A stretch of 64,000 nucleotides of DNA from Panulirus ornatus (Eukaryota > Arthropoda > Malacostraca > Decapoda > Palinuridae), in the NCBI RefSeq assembly GCF_036320965.1, contig NC_092236.1:11208518-11272517 (forward strand), given 5' to 3'. Shown piece after piece: positions 14,101-25,170 of the stretch (within the stretch, counting starts at the first letter, position 1; each line of letters begins with the position of its first letter). The notes beneath the pieces were generated by a model, which was given only the letters and a program-made list of their open reading frames with translations, was not told the origin of the DNA and did no database searches. Made by a program: the position numbers and the translations under genes.

Positions 14101-17100
14101 CAATAATGTGTTATTCATTGCAAGTTACAGCTTTTGCAAATACTCCTGGCTGAACTATTAATTGTGACACAAGGTCTGAATCAAAAGTACTTATATACTG
14201 CAGATACATCATTACAAATCAGTATCAGAGACAAAACTATGGCTTTATTTTACTTTGCTGATGCCATTTATTTCTTCCTTAAAAGAATGGGACACCTTAA
14301 TATAATGTACCCCAATTATTGCATATGTGTATGAATATTGTCACCTGTTGCTTCACCTTCAGTCCTAATAGGTACCAGAAATTAACCCTCATTGTTGCAA
14401 TCAGTTATTTTAGCCTGCCCCAGTGCAAAAAATATATATAACTTTTTCCCTCATATATATGAGCAAGTGCACACAATTTAAACGTTTTAGTTTTTTTCAA
14501 GAAATAAGACTAAGTGTTCCTAGTTTAAGAAAAAAACATCTGGACTGGCCCATGCCCTGTACATAGGTTACATTCACTTACATTTCTTTTTTGTAAATAA
14601 GTGTCACAAAACTGTCAAAACCATTGTTTTTTCCTTTACACTCTATGAAACACATTATTCACTGGATTGGTCACTTCTGAGTAAGGGTGGCATGGGTTCA
14701 GCAGTGAGTACCACAGATACAATGAGTCCATAGAAAAAGCACACAGGCACCTACTGTCATCACTAGCAGGTTACTAAGGCTTCCAAGTAGCCCGAGCACC
14801 TCATTCTTTATTCGGGTTCCCACTTATGGCCAATCAATTAGGGCATGCAATGTGCAAAGAATCAAACTTGTGGTGGGAGAGCACATGCTTCCATCAAGGA
14901 CAGTAATACCTTATTACACTATTATCCTAGGCCAGAATTGTCATTTTGTAGGAAGCAATTTATATGAATTTGTGCATTAAAGTAACTTTAAAGACATACT
15001 AAAAGTCAACCATGCAGCACACTGATCATTGTCCATAATTGCCATCATGACATAATAGACCCAAATTAGAGATTACACTGCCAGTTTGATCACTGCACTT
15101 GAGAAGATATGCCTCACAACCATATAATTTTGTTGGAACTAGTATTCTTTCAAACATACCCATTTTTGCTGTAATATTGTTGGAACTAGTATTCTCTCAA
15201 ACATACCCATTTTTGCTCTAAGATAATGTTCTTTCTTCCCACGCTTTCTTCATTGCTCCCAGTACCTTCACCCCCTCCCCTCACTTCTGCTTCTATGGTT
15301 CCATTTGCTGCGAAGTCCACTCTCAGATATCTAAAACACTTCACTACCTCCATTCAGATTTACATCCTGTACATGTACATATGGGGATAGGGGAGAAAGA
15401 ATATTGCCCAAGTATTCCCTGTGTTGTAGAAAGCAACTAAAAGGGGTGGGAGCGGGGGTCTAGAAATCCTCCCCTCCTGTTCCGTGTTACTTTTCCAAAA
15501 GAAGGAACAGAGAAGGGGGCCAAGTGAGGATTTTTTCCTCTAAGGCTCAGCCATCTGTTCTTGACACTACCTTGCTGATGTAGGAAGTAGTGAATGCTGT
15601 TTCGTGTGGGGCAAGGTAGAACCAGGAATGGATGAAAGCAAGCATGAATATGTATATGTGTGTGCATGTGTATGTATATTTGTATATGTTGATATGTATA
15701 TGTGCGTGTAAGAGGTGAATGCAAGAGTTTTGGAAAGAGGGGCAAGAATGAAGTCTGTTGTGGATGAGAGAGCTTGGGAAGTGAGTCAGTTGTTGTTCGC
15801 TGATGATACAGCGCTGGTGGCTGATTCATGTGAGAAACTGCAGAAGCTGGTGACTGAGTTTGGTAAAGTGTGTGAAAGAAGAAAGTTAAGAGTAAATGTG
15901 AATAAGAGCAAGGTTATTAGGTACAGTAGGGTTGAGGGTCAAGTCAATTGGGAGGTAAGTTTGAATGGAGAAAAACTGGAGGAAGTAAAGTGTTTCAGAT
16001 ATCTGGGAGTGGATCTGGCAGCGGATGGAACCATGGAAGCGGAAGTGAATCATAGGGTGGGGGAGGGGGCGAAAATCCTGGGAGCCTTGAAGAATGTGTG
16101 GAAGTCGAGAACATTATCTCGGAAAGCAAAAATGGGTATGTTTGAAGGAATAGTGGTTCCAACAATGTTGTATGGTTGCGAGGCGTGGGCTATGGATAGA
16201 GTTGTGCGCAGGAGGGTGGATGTGCTGGAAATGAGATGTTTGAGGACAATGTGTGGTGTGAAATGGTTTGATCGAGTAAGTAATGTAAGGGTAAGAGAGA
16301 TATGTGGAAATAAAAAGAGCGTGGTTGAGAGAGCAGAAGAGGGTGTTTTGAAATGGTTTGGGCACATGGAGAGAATGAGTGAGGAAAGATTAACCAAGAG
16401 GATATATGTGTTGGAGGTGGAGGGAACGAGAAGTGGGAGACCAAGTTGGAGGTGGAAAGATGGAGTGAAAAAGATTTTGAGTGATCGGGGCCTGAACATG
16501 CAGGAGGGTGAAAGGCGGGCAAGGAATAGAGTGAATTGGATCGATGTGGTATACCAGGGTTGACCTGCTGTCAGTGGATTGAATCAGGGCATGTGAAGCG
16601 TCTGGGGTAAACCATGGAAAGCTGTGTGGGGCCTGGATGTGGAAAGGGAGCTGTGGTTTCGGTGCATTATTGCATGACAGCTAGAGACTGAGTGTGAACG
16701 AATGAGGCCTTTGTTGTCTTTTCCTAGCGCTACCCCGCACACATGAGGGGGGAGGGGGATGGTATTCCATGTGTGGCGAGGTGGCGATGGGAATGAATAA
16801 GGGCAGACAGTGTGAATTGTGTGCATGGGTATATATGTATGTGTCTGTGTGTGTATATATATGTGTACATTGAGATGTATAGGTATGTATATTTGCGTGT
16901 GTGGACGTGTGTGTATATACATGTGTATGGGGGTGGGTTGGGCCATTTCTTTCGTCTGTTTCCTTGCGCTACCTCGCAAATGCGGGAGACAGCGACAAAG
17001 CAAAATAAATAGTAAAAATAAAGAGCATTTATGTATATATGTGCAGATGAGTGGATGGGCCATTCTTTGTCTGGTGCTACCTTGCTGATGCAGGAAACTG

Positions 17101-18010
17101 TGATCAAGTATAATAAAATATAAATAAATGAATAAAATATATTCATATTTATTATACTTGATTGCTATTTCCCGCAAGCCCATCCACTCATCTACATAAT
17201 CCCTGTTTCCTGCGTCCGTGAGATAGCGGCAGGAAATAGACGAAGACTGGCCTATCCACTCATACACATTAATATACATTTTTTTTTTTCTTTTTTTTTA
17301 ACTATTCACCATTTCCCGCATTAGCGAGGTAGCATTAAGAACAGAGGTCTGGGCCTTTGTGGGATATCCTCACCTGGCCCCCCTCTGTTCCTCCTTTTGG
17401 AAAATAAAAAAAAAACAAGAGGGGAGGATTTCCAGCCCCACGCTCCCTCCCTTTTTAGTCGCCTTCTACGACACGCAGGGAATACGTGGGAAGTATTCTT
17501 AATCCCCTATCCCCAGGGATCATTAATATACATAAACACCAATATATGCACATATACATACATATACCTATCAACATATATATACATACACACACACACA
17601 TATAACACATGTACATATTCATACTTGCTTGCCTTCATCCATTCCTGTTGCTACCCTGCCCCACAGGAAACTATCACTACCCCTCACTTCAACGAGGTAG
17701 TACCAGGAAAACAAACAAAAAAAAAAGGCCACATTTGTTCACACTCTGGCTCTAGCTGTCATGTGCAGTGCACCAAACCCACAGCTTCCTAATCCACATC
17801 CAGGCCCCACAAACCTTTCCATGGTTTATCCCAAATGCTTCACATGCCCTGGTTCAATCCAGTGACAGCACGTCAACCCTGGTATACCACATTGTTCCAA
17901 TTCACTGTATTCCTTGCACACTAGAGATGATTCAAAGGCAGCTAAAAAGGTTTGTATATCAAATAAAGGAGCTATGCTATGATTAACTCATGTTGGTAAG
18001 ATAAAGTCTT

Positions 18011-18044
<34 letters not shown>

Positions 18045-20172
18045 AAAACAAGACAACTGTATGACTTCATGTTCTCCCAGATGCGAATATAAGTGTGGTG
18101 TATACTTGCCTCATGTTGCCATGGGTGAAAGTTTCAGTTGGTTATTTGCAGTACTTAAGAAATTAAAGATATGATAAGCACTTCCACCTACCTGTATAGC
18201 ATGAAATAAAGGAGAAAAATGGAGGGGCAAATGTGTATCACTAGATTTGTAAATGTTTCAAGTTGGTTTACCAAGTTACTGCACAGGCAAGAACATGCAG
18301 GCATTTTTTACTTTAAGTTGGTAGCATCAGTTTTGAAAATATGAAAGTACACATCTTCATCATAGTATATTACTATACTGTAAAGGTGTCAGATGGTTAC
18401 ATCTATTAACTGTTTATGAAAGTCAATAAACAAGATTCTGCATTGGACACCTGCAGTTCAGTAGGAAACCAAATGTTACTTTTGCATATTGCAAGGTCTC
18501 GTGTGTAAAAGTTTCCATGGGATGCTTCCTATATTAAAGAATTCAGGCTAATAGTATTAACACATATCTGTTTAGCTGTCTGTATCTCAGATGCCTGTTT
18601 CCTCTGGGAACTCCCATCAAAGGAGTGGCCAAGGCAAAATTGTCCACTTATCCCAATCCTTGCATGCCTCCCTTGCGTATACCATTGAATGCATTCTTCC
18701 CCCATTTTTCTCCCTCCATTATTCTTCCACATTGTTTCTCCATGTCACAGGTAGCCTTCCCTTCATACCAACCCCTTTAGTCATACTTCCCGTCATGGGT
18801 GGTCTTCCCCTCACACCAACCCCTTTACTCATACTATCATACACTTACCTTACCTTGTAGACTCTCCGTCTTGAATTCTTCCCACATGCCTAAATCATTT
18901 GCGCTTGAAATGTTGAGGTGGGCATATTTCCATGAGTTGCTTCTCTTAGTTCTTGAAAAATTAGACTTGCCAAATATGTGGACCATTGCTGGATAGAAAG
19001 ATATAGAGTACATAATTTGCATGGCATGCTGTGTAATTACATACATATTACTTAGAATGTTCTGCATATTGTGAGTTATGAGTATTATCTGAGAATAAAT
19101 TAGAGTACCTGCAGAGGCAAAACTATCCCCATCCATGATTAGGAAGTTTGGGTCGAAGATAATGAGAGAAGGTGAAGCTTGATTTACTAAGTGAGAATTC
19201 CAATACACACATGGAGAAAAGTAGAATAATGAAAGAAGAATGTTAGGAAATCAGGTACTGTTAGACTTTTTGGATAACAGAATTTTTAGAATATTTCATG
19301 CAAATTATGACTATAAGTGTAGCTAGAAAAATATGTGCAGAGAAACTTAAACTTCTTCCTTTTGCTTTTCTCATAGGAGTACATTAAGGATGATCAAGGT
19401 TTACTTACCTTCAGGGAGAATCACCATCTGTTTATCTATCTATATCTCTGATGCCTGTTCCAGTTAGAACTCCCTCAAAGGTGTGGCCATGGCATCAAAG
19501 TCTCCATAGTTAAAGAACTCCAGTGCCACTTCTAAGCCTTTAGTGCCTCACCCTTAACAGGCCACTGGCAGAGGGCTATGAAATATAAATTATATGACTG
19601 TTTCCTGCTGAAATTTTGAAGGAATACACATTTATACATACTTTTTTAATTAACATAACTTTTATTGACTGTGTAAGCCATATGTTATTATTAGACATTT
19701 TATGAAAGGTGAAGCAGCTGGCATAAACCATGGAGAGATCTGTGGGACTTTGTTTTGGAAAGGGAGCTGTGGTTTAGTTGCAATGCACATGACAGCTAGC
19801 AAGGTGGGAAATGGCAATCAAGAATGAAATAATTATTAGAAGACGTGCTGTTAGTTGGCCAAACCATGCCATATGAAAGAGCCTGGAGAAAACAGGGAAA
19901 GGTCTGTGGGGCCTGGTTTTATTGCAATAAACATGACAGTTAGAGTGGATGTGGGTGAATGAGGCCATTTCTCCTGGTACTACCTCACTAACATAGGTAA
20001 TGGCAAATATATATGTAAAAAAAATATTAGAATACTTACTCATAGTACTGATAGTGGTTCTCAGCTATCTTATTTTTTTTTCTAGCCACATGGACTACAG
20101 CTGGACTTTCTGACCAAGATTTTACCAAACTACCATCATCTCATTAAACCAAAGAAAAAAGTGGTAACTTAA
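6457..20172 (+). CDS. DCTN6: Dynactin subunit 6 (p27), five-exon gene
   Basis: Exons 6457-6494, 7095-7265, 9773-9900, 13299-13441 and 20086-20172 join to 567 nt, encoding 188 residues and a stop. All four introns are GT-AG and the phases agree. The product matches animal DCTN6, about 190 residues in human. The pointed-end complex of dynactin contains p27 and p25, both left-handed beta helices built of hexapeptide repeats, and dynactin is the cofactor of cytoplasmic dynein. Seen here are '[11 protein letters not shown]' (about 16-26), '[20 protein letters not shown]' (38-57), '[11 protein letters not shown]', '[10 protein letters not shown]', '[13 protein letters not shown]' and '[16 protein letters not shown]' near the C-terminus. 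The repeat core is complete with no frameshift. Introns 2, 3 and 4 carry retroelement fragments in both orientations. Exons 2-5 are very secure; exon 1 is less so because it is short and poorly conserved. Confidence 0.95.
6893..6970. repeat. Two-copy tandem repeat, about 38 bp, DCTN6 intron 1
   Basis: The phrase 'cggttcgagatgtggatgat' followed by a short spacer and 'atagattacattga' occurs twice in direct succession. The second copy has a 2-base insertion. Confidence 0.85.
7095..7265 (+). CDS. DCTN6: DCTN6 exon 2
   Basis: Acceptor ttctttcag|TGTAAAAG and donor AACAG|gtaaga. It encodes residues 13-70, the most conserved part of the beta helix, including '[15 protein letters not shown]' and '[17 protein letters not shown]'. 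Confidence 0.95.
8136..8171. repeat. Poly(A) run, DCTN6 intron 2
   Basis: A run of more than 30 A on the + strand. No recognisable element lies directly upstream, so it may be a free homopolymer or the tail of an unrecognised insertion. Confidence 0.85.
8866..9538 (+). mobile_element. RTE-A LINE 3' fragment in DCTN6 intron 2
   Basis: On the + strand the sequence follows the C-terminal coding part of RTE-A in broken frame, ending at a 'ggtgtaccagggttaac' equivalent of the normal stop region. The 3' UTR phrases 'catgacagctaaagactgag' and 'gaatggatgaagg' follow. An AT/GT microsatellite is at 9400-9440. The last part is the tail hairpin near 9486-9525 (CTGTTTCC with GGAAACAG), then 'atcaaatataataata'. 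It is 5' truncated and inactive. Confidence 0.85.
9773..9900 (+). CDS. DCTN6: DCTN6 exon 3
   Basis: Acceptor after a long T/C tract, acttccag|ATTGCC, and donor GCAAAGA|gtgagt. It encodes residues 70-113, a short acidic loop '[14 protein letters not shown]' then '[13 protein letters not shown]' and '[11 protein letters not shown]'. The corresponding human loop is longer (PDNITPDTEDPEPKP). Confidence 0.95.
10301..11455 (-). mobile_element. RTE-A LINE 3' half in DCTN6 intron 3
   Basis: This is the inverse orientation of the RTE-A 3' half. The tail hairpin is at 10320-10372, followed by CA/TA-rich microsatellite, the 3' UTR and then the coding region reading leftward. The 5' truncation is near 11455, just inside the block coding 'KLQKL'. 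It lies opposite to DCTN6 transcription. Confidence 0.88.
10724..11410 (-). pseudogene. RTE-A C-terminal reading frame, partial
   Basis: An open frame of 228 codons covering the part after the RT palm: '[20 protein letters not shown]', '[15 protein letters not shown]', '[13 protein letters not shown]', '[13 protein letters not shown]', '[19 protein letters not shown]' and '[15 protein letters not shown]'. The RT catalytic FADD block and the endonuclease are missing because of 5' truncation. Compared with sister copies it lacks a few codons before 'VREMCG' and carries substitutions such as W for R in the 'VMWRRVD' block. The last residues past 'VVYRG' are read-through into the 3' UTR. Confidence 0.85.
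11897..12151. repeat. Tandem duplication, 127 bp unit, DCTN6 intron 3
   Basis: The block starting 'tgatgcagaggaagccatta' and ending 'aattaagtggtatct' occurs twice in direct succession with only a few differences, so the duplication is recent. It codes for nothing recognisable. Confidence 0.92.
13299..13441 (+). CDS. DCTN6: DCTN6 exon 4
   Basis: Acceptor ttttacag|GTCATGTG and donor CCAGCA|gtaagt. It encodes residues 113-160, including '[16 protein letters not shown]', '[11 protein letters not shown]' and 'RRTQSEKPA', matching the last helix turns of the family. Confidence 0.95.
13590..13865 (-). mobile_element. CR1/Jockey-like RT fragment in DCTN6 intron 4
   Basis: The - strand frame reads '[20 protein letters not shown]' followed after a short interval by '[11 protein letters not shown]', with preceding text like the KAANKANxxLG block. 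This is the usual C-terminal pattern of CR1/Jockey-type RT proteins (YIRPxLEYA ... RATKMV). Only about 90 codons remain and no catalytic motifs are included. It is an old fragment by its divergence from the consensus as I know it. Confidence 0.6.
13866..15107. other. DCTN6 intron 4, nothing recognised
   Basis: AT-rich intronic sequence with no coding homology and no clear repeat found. Confidence 0.5.
15108..15375 (-). mobile_element. RTE-A fragment with an internal 48 bp duplication
   Basis: The - strand carries the RTE-A segment between '[20 protein letters not shown]' and 'YGCEAW', without an intact frame. The segment 'gttggaactagtattct' to 'acccatttttgct' is present twice (about 15127-15171 and 15172-15217), a local tandem duplication not found in sister copies. 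Confidence 0.8.
15376..15640 (+). mobile_element. M2 short repeat (SINE-like)
   Basis: Starts at 'ggggataggggagaaagaat', followed by 'tattccctg', 'tagaaagcaactaaaagggg', a G-rich block, 'aatcctcccctc', 'aagaaggaacagagaagggg' and 'ctctgttcttgacactacct'. The same order recurs near 17290 (-), 21690, 25035, 28563 and 30130. No reading frame. It runs into RTE-A tail-like sequence. Confidence 0.8.
15700..17125 (+). mobile_element. RTE-A LINE, 5' truncated, with full 3' UTR
   Basis: The coding part is at 15715-16563. The 3' UTR then contains 'tgtggggcctggatgtggaa', 'catgacagctagagactgag', a GT/TA microsatellite at about 16825-16925, and two tail hairpins (about 16965-17000 and 17070-17110), ending 'tcaagtataataaaa'. 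The 5' junction is an AT/GT microsatellite belonging to the tail of an earlier insertion. Confidence 0.9.
15715..16563 (+). pseudogene. RTE-A reverse transcriptase, C-terminal 282 codons
   Basis: Open through 282 codons with no ATG at the left edge, so it is a truncated ORF. It begins just before the RT catalytic block '[20 protein letters not shown]' (the FADD equivalent of YxDD). '[16 protein letters not shown]', '[16 protein letters not shown]', '[17 protein letters not shown]', '[16 protein letters not shown]' and '[11 protein letters not shown]' follow, and it ends '..VVYQG' and TGA. RT motifs A and B and the endonuclease are absent. One codon of the RRSGRP block is missing compared with the copy at 33480. 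It cannot mobilise itself. Confidence 0.88.
17126..17280 (-). repeat. Inverted RTE-A tail hairpin units
   Basis: Two tail units on the - strand, seen on the + strand as 'cttgattgctatttcccgc' and 'ccctgtttcctgcg' with 'aggaaatagacgaag'. With the + oriented tail just to the left they form an inverted pair around 'ataaaatatattcatattta'. Confidence 0.7.
17290..17525 (-). mobile_element. M2 short repeat (SINE-like), inverse copy
   Basis: Reverse-complement order of the M2 landmarks: 'atttcccgcattagcgaggt' (tail hairpin), 'ccctctgttcctccttttgg', 'aggatttccagcccc', 'gtcgccttctacgacacgca', 'gggaatacgtgggaagtatt' and 'cccctatccccaggga'. This is a clean, full-length example of about 235 bp. Confidence 0.85.
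17530..17925 (-). mobile_element. RTE-A 3' UTR fragment
   Basis: - strand RTE-A tail microsatellite, then the 3' UTR phrases seen on the + strand as 'cttgccttcatccattcctg', 'ctctagctgtcatgtg', 'ccacatccaggccccaca' and 'catgccctggttcaatcca'. It ends just inside the C-terminal coding part. Confidence 0.85.
18013..18042. repeat. (GA)n microsatellite
   Basis: About 15 uninterrupted GA dinucleotides in DCTN6 intron 4. Confidence 0.95.
18580..18920 (-). mobile_element. RTE-B LINE 3' end fragment
   Basis: Read on the - strand, this matches the C-terminal end of RTE-B seen at 48190-48620. It has an 'HA'-type block, 'GQFCLGHSF' (compare the 'DKW..' plus PWSPL-like phrase of RTE proteins) and the terminal phrase that appears on the + strand as 'tctgtatctcagatgcctgt'. 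The frame is broken. Confidence 0.65.
19425..19580 (-). mobile_element. S repeat 3' fragment
   Basis: + strand phrases 'ctatatctctgatgcctgtt', 'aactccctcaaaggtgtggc', 'cttagtgcc' variants and 'aacaggccactggcagaggg' identify the 3' third of the S family in inverse orientation. Confidence 0.75.
19700..20005 (+). mobile_element. Two nested RTE-A 3' UTR fragments just before DCTN6 exon 5
   Basis: The RTE-A 3' UTR landmarks ('aaaccatgga', 'gtctgtggggcctgg', 'acatgacagctag') occur twice in succession, each followed by a degenerate tail hairpin ('ctacctcactaacataggta' near 19980). The right edge is about 80 bp from the exon 5 acceptor. Confidence 0.75.
20086..20172 (+). CDS. DCTN6: DCTN6 exon 5 (stop codon)
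   Basis: Acceptor tttttttctag|CCACATGG. It encodes '[19 protein letters not shown]' and ends with a short basic tail KKKVVT before TAA at 20170. A possible polyadenylation signal AATAAA lies at 20421. Confidence 0.95.
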   Translation, partial: PHGLQLDFLTKILPNYHHLIKPKKKVVT

Positions 20173-20231
20173 TCTAGTCATTCATATATTATATATTTCA
20201 GAGCTTCAATGTATAATCCAAAGGATGTGAA

Positions 20232-20893
<662 letters not shown>

Positions 20894-21684
20894 CAATATT
20901 TCGACTTATGAAACAAGTTGTCTAACAGTTATTCAATGATTAGACAGAAGAGTCTAACAACACTATTTATCTTTGCTTCAAGTAGTGCTGGTAATATATC
21001 AGATATTGTTCATACATTAACATGATTTAGGATTGTACTGCATTTCATAAGTAGGAAGAATGGTGTACAGAGATTAGCATAGATACAATCATTCCTATAT
21101 TTCATTTTAAATGTATGCAATACTGGATGCTTTATTGAATTAATTTGATGTGGATATATGCTTATTGTGCAGTGACTAAGTGCATTTTTTTTTTTCAAAA
21201 CATTTATTTTCTGTTTCATTCCACAAGTTTTGCAAAGGCACAAATGAAATTTTTAGCAGCTAAGATATCCCCTGACTTTGTATTTCACAAATTACAAATT
21301 TTGTGAAATCCCCTATAATTTTTCTTGTCATATCTATTCCATTGTATTTGTCACTCTTATTTTCTGTCCTTTATATTATTTGTGTAATATATTTGCAGTT
21401 AAGGTCATGACTCTTTACTGGTATCTTTTGTCAGGCTGAGTGGTTCTTTTCAGGAAAGTTAGGTAATATACGTCATCTATAGCTATTTTATTAATTGGGG
21501 CTTTTCATTTGGTGTCATTCCCTCTTCAACCGCATGTATGAGAATATATATATGAGTGCAGAGAACATAACTCAAAATGTAGTTGATTAATTATGCTACA
21601 AATGTCTTTATAAACTAAATATTAGCTAATCAAATTCTTTTATTTAATTCTTAAAATTGTTAACTATATAATGTATCATCAGTG
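20894..21684. other. Intergenic spacer, nothing recognised
   Basis: AT-rich sequence between the convergent genes without coding homology. Confidence 0.5.
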
Positions 21685-21915
21685 CTAAGAATCCCCTATC
21701 CCCAGGGACTGGGGAGAAAGAATACCTCCTACATATTCCCTGCATATTGTAGAAGGCTACTGAAAGTGGTTGGGAGCGGAGCACTGGAAATCCTCCTTTC
21801 CTGTTTTACCTTTCCCAAAGAAGGAACAGAGAAGGGGACCAAGTGAGGATTTTCCCTCTAAGGCTCAGTCGTATGTTGTTGATGCTACCTCGCTAATGTG
21901 AGAATGGTGAATATG
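21685..21915 (+). mobile_element. M2 short repeat (SINE-like)
   Basis: Landmarks 'atccccagggactggggaga', 'gtagaaggctactgaaagtg', 'aagaaggaacagagaagggg' and a tail 'tgctacctcgctaatgtgag' in the usual order. Confidence 0.85.
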
Positions 21916-21924
21916 TATAAAAAA

Positions 21925-23135
21925 GAATAATTGCCTTCATCCATTCCAGTCAGTACCCTGCCCCACAGGAAATAGCATTGCTACCCCCTGCTTCAGTGAG
22001 GTAGCACCAGGAAAACAGACAAAAAGGCCACATTCATTCACACTCAGTCTCTAACTGTCATGTGTAATGCACTGAAACCACAGCTCCCTATCCACATCCA
22101 AGCCCCACAGACCTTTCCACGGTATACCCCAGACACTTCACATGCCTTGGTTCAGTCCCTTGACAGCACTTTGACCCTGGTATACCACATCATTCCAATT
22201 CACTATATTCCTTGCATGCCTCTCACCTTCCTGTATGTTCAGGCCCTGATTGCTCAAAATCTTTTTCACTCCATCCTTCCACCACCAATTTGGTCTCTCG
22301 CTTCTCCTTGTTCCCTCCACCTCTGACACATATATCCTCTTTGTCAATCTTTCTTCACTCACTCTCTCCATACGTCCAGTCCATTTCAACACATCCTCTG
22401 CTCTCTCAACCACACTCCTTTTATTTGCACACATCTCTTACCCTTTCATTACTTACTTGATCAAACTATCTCACACCACATACTGTCTTCAAATATTTCA
22501 TTTCCAACACATCCACCCTCCTCCGCACAACCCTATCTATAGCCCATGCCTTGCAACTGTATAACACCAATGGAATTACTATTCCTTCAAGCATACCCAT
22601 TTTTGCTCTCAGAGATAATGTTCTCTCCTTCCACACATTCTTCATCGCTCCCAGAACCTTTACCCCCTGCCCTACCCTGTGACTCACTTCCATGGTTCCA
22701 TCTGCTGCTAAGTCCACTCCTAGATATCTAAAACACTTCACTTCCTCCAATTTCTCTCCATTCAAACTTACATCCCAATTAACTTGTCCCTACTGACCCT
22801 AATAACCTTGCTCTTATTCACATTTACTCTCAACTTTCTCCTTCCAAACGCTTTTCCACTCAGTCACCAACCTCTAAAGTTTCTCACATGAATCAGCCAC
22901 TAGAGCTGTATCATCAGTGAACAGCAACTGACTCACTTCCCAGGCCCTCTCAACAGACTGCTTACTTGCTCCTCTCTCCAAAACTCTTGCATTTACCTTC
23001 CTAACCACCCCATCCATAAACAAATTAAACAACCATAGGGACATCAAACACCCCTGCTGCAGATTGATATTTACTGAGAACCAATCACTCTCTTCTCTTC
23101 CTAATCATACACATGCCTTACATCCTTGGTAAAAA
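21925..23135 (-). mobile_element. RTE-A LINE, 5' truncated, frameshifted
   Basis: The - strand contains the RTE-A 3' UTR (from about 22150 leftward) and coding sequence from the 'RVGREESDWFSVN' block (near 23100) to the C-terminus. The frame breaks near 22440-22465 and again near 22780, so only segments remain open. One of these is 22466-22765, which reads '[20 protein letters not shown]' and then a 'YSCKAWAIDRV' block. It is inactive. Confidence 0.85.
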
Positions 23136-23139
23136 CTGA

Positions 23140-24150
23140 TAATTAAGTACTCTAAGATGTGATGGTGTACAGTGCATCAGATTGTGTAAGAAGAGGATCT
23201 TGAAGGGTCATCAGGGTTGTCTGCAGGTAGCAGCAGCTTAAAATTCATCTGGGAATTTAGAAACAACCCTGTCAGTCTTTGCTTACTAAGAAAGGCTTGG
23301 CAGTTGAAGATTCCCCCTCTGGTCTCCTTACAGTAGAAATTAATTTAGCCTCAGTGGCTTTAAATGGATTATGCTATATAGTCTACTGGTATCAGTTTCT
23401 GATTTTGGTCTTCCATCCATTGTCCCAGTATTTTCTCAAGCTTCTCTATCAATGAGTATCTCCTTCTGATTATTACCTTTATTGAGAGTTGAGTAGGCTT
23501 AGCCATGGAGCTTTTAATTTTCTGCCTTCCTCCTTATTAATTACATGCAGGAATTATTAATGTTATGCAAACAGTAAATTACTGTGGGACCATCATAACT
23601 CTCAAGCTGTCAGAGTATCAACAACTTGGTTAAAACCCTTACGTCATTCTTAGGTGTGTTCCTATGGAAGCTCTTCCAGGATGTGATGGAGGCTGCCATG
23701 ATACGAGATATCAGAACCCAGGAAAAGAAATGAGTCAGTAAAAGAACTTGTCAGTAAACTGTCATATGGTGTGGGTGGCACCCATGCCACAGGTTACCCA
23801 TGACTAGCTATAAGACAGTTCATTACATCTCAAGCAGGTGGACTATGAATTACCTTTCTGAGGACCATTTTCTCACCAGTTCATTTAACTGCAAAGCATG
23901 TGAAGTTTACAATGATATTATTCTTGGTAAAAAGTGAAAAAAAATATACATAAATAATTTATGAATAAATCTTTCAAAAAGAGGAAAGGGTGTAATAAAG
24001 ATACTGGGTGATATTACAGAATAAATCACAGATTACAGTTCATAATTTCTTATCCTCTTGTTTTTGGTCTCATCCCACTCAAAACATTTTTTAACTACTA
24101 AAGTAGTTGAAGAAGAAACTTTTTGACAAGGATGAGAGCAAAAACATTCA
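23140..24150. other. Intergenic spacer, nothing recognised
   Basis: No coding homology or clear repeat. It probably includes the 3' UTR of the FBXO31-like gene at its right side, but no poly(A) signal was assigned. Confidence 0.45.
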
Positions 24151-24152
24151 GT

Positions 24153-24240
24153 AAACTATCTATCTCTCTGATGCCAGTTCCAACTGGAACTCCCTCTAAG
24201 AAGTGGCCACAGCAACAGTCTCTCCATAAGAAAAGAACTA
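24153..24240 (-). mobile_element. S repeat, short 3' terminal fragment
   Basis: + strand 'ctatctctctgatgccagtt', 'ccaactggaactccctctaa', 'gaagtggccacagcaac'. This is the roughly 80 bp 3' terminus of S in inverse orientation. Confidence 0.75.
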
Positions 24241-24565
24241 TATTGTTATTATTATCATACAAAGTTGGACCCCTTCTCCTGGGGTTTCTGTAGCTTCAAG
24301 ACTGTGTAACAATCAATAGCAGGGAAAGGATGGACTCCTCTGGAGTGAGAAGTTCTTCAGTGAGATTATACTCCAGTGATACAAACTCATCAAAGGTGAC
24401 TTTTCACTTGCAACACAACCTTAAGTGGGTGGAATTTGGTAATGCCACTGGCATCTATACTAATTTAATATACAATTTTAAGAGAGGAAGAAGTTACTAT
24501 TTTATGAGAGACATACAATGAATAAGTTGGTTACCATATTTTTCAACTGTAAATGCCATCAACAT

Positions 24566-24755
24566 TTACACAGCACTTCGATAAGCATCAATAATGTTTG
24601 ACGTGAATTTCTTCTTAATTCGAGAATAAAGGTTAAAACACTGAAGTTCCAACCACAAGACACCAAGAAGATCATTGTCGAACACAACGACTTGAACAGG
24701 CGTAAACTTATGTCTCTGAAACCACACATAAGCTATTTGACCAAAGCCATGATAC
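24566..24755 (-). CDS. FBXO31: FBXO31-like last exon
   Basis: Acceptor tatatttcag|GTATCATG, stop TAA at 24568-24566. It encodes 'YHGFGQIAYVWFQRHKFTPV', 'QVVVFDNDLLGVLWLELQCF' and 'NLYSRIKKKF'. This matches the human C-terminal FYGTGLIAGHGF, TPGVFILFDED and FVWLELKSFSLYSRV in order and spacing. Confidence 0.94.
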
Positions 24756-25125
24756 CTGAAATATAAAAAGTGACATTAATAGCAGATAATCATAAACTCA
24801 ATTTATTTATTATATCCCATACCATATCTTTAAAATCTTAATCTTTTGAGGATGACATCTAAGATATGTTAAATACAATGGATGAGCTTTTCAGGTATGA
24901 TGACTACCTATGAAGTTTGATTATGGAGGCTACATAATAGATTTCATGCCTTCAATCAAATGAAAAGTTTATCAATTTTCATTATGAAAACTCAACTCAT
25001 AAGAAAAAAGTAAGGCAGGATATAGAGTAAAAGGTTTATAGGGGAGAAAGAACACTTCCCACATATTCCCTGAGCGTTGTGGAAGGTGGCTGGGGGGGGG
25101 GGGGGGGAATCCTCCCTCCCCCCCC

Positions 25126-25170
<45 letters not shown>

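Noticed and set aside
16584..17279. 231-codon - strand frame with [13 protein letters not shown] text
   Set aside because: It is antisense to the RTE-A 3' UTR and microsatellite, and the same frame recurs at other copies only because the DNA repeats.
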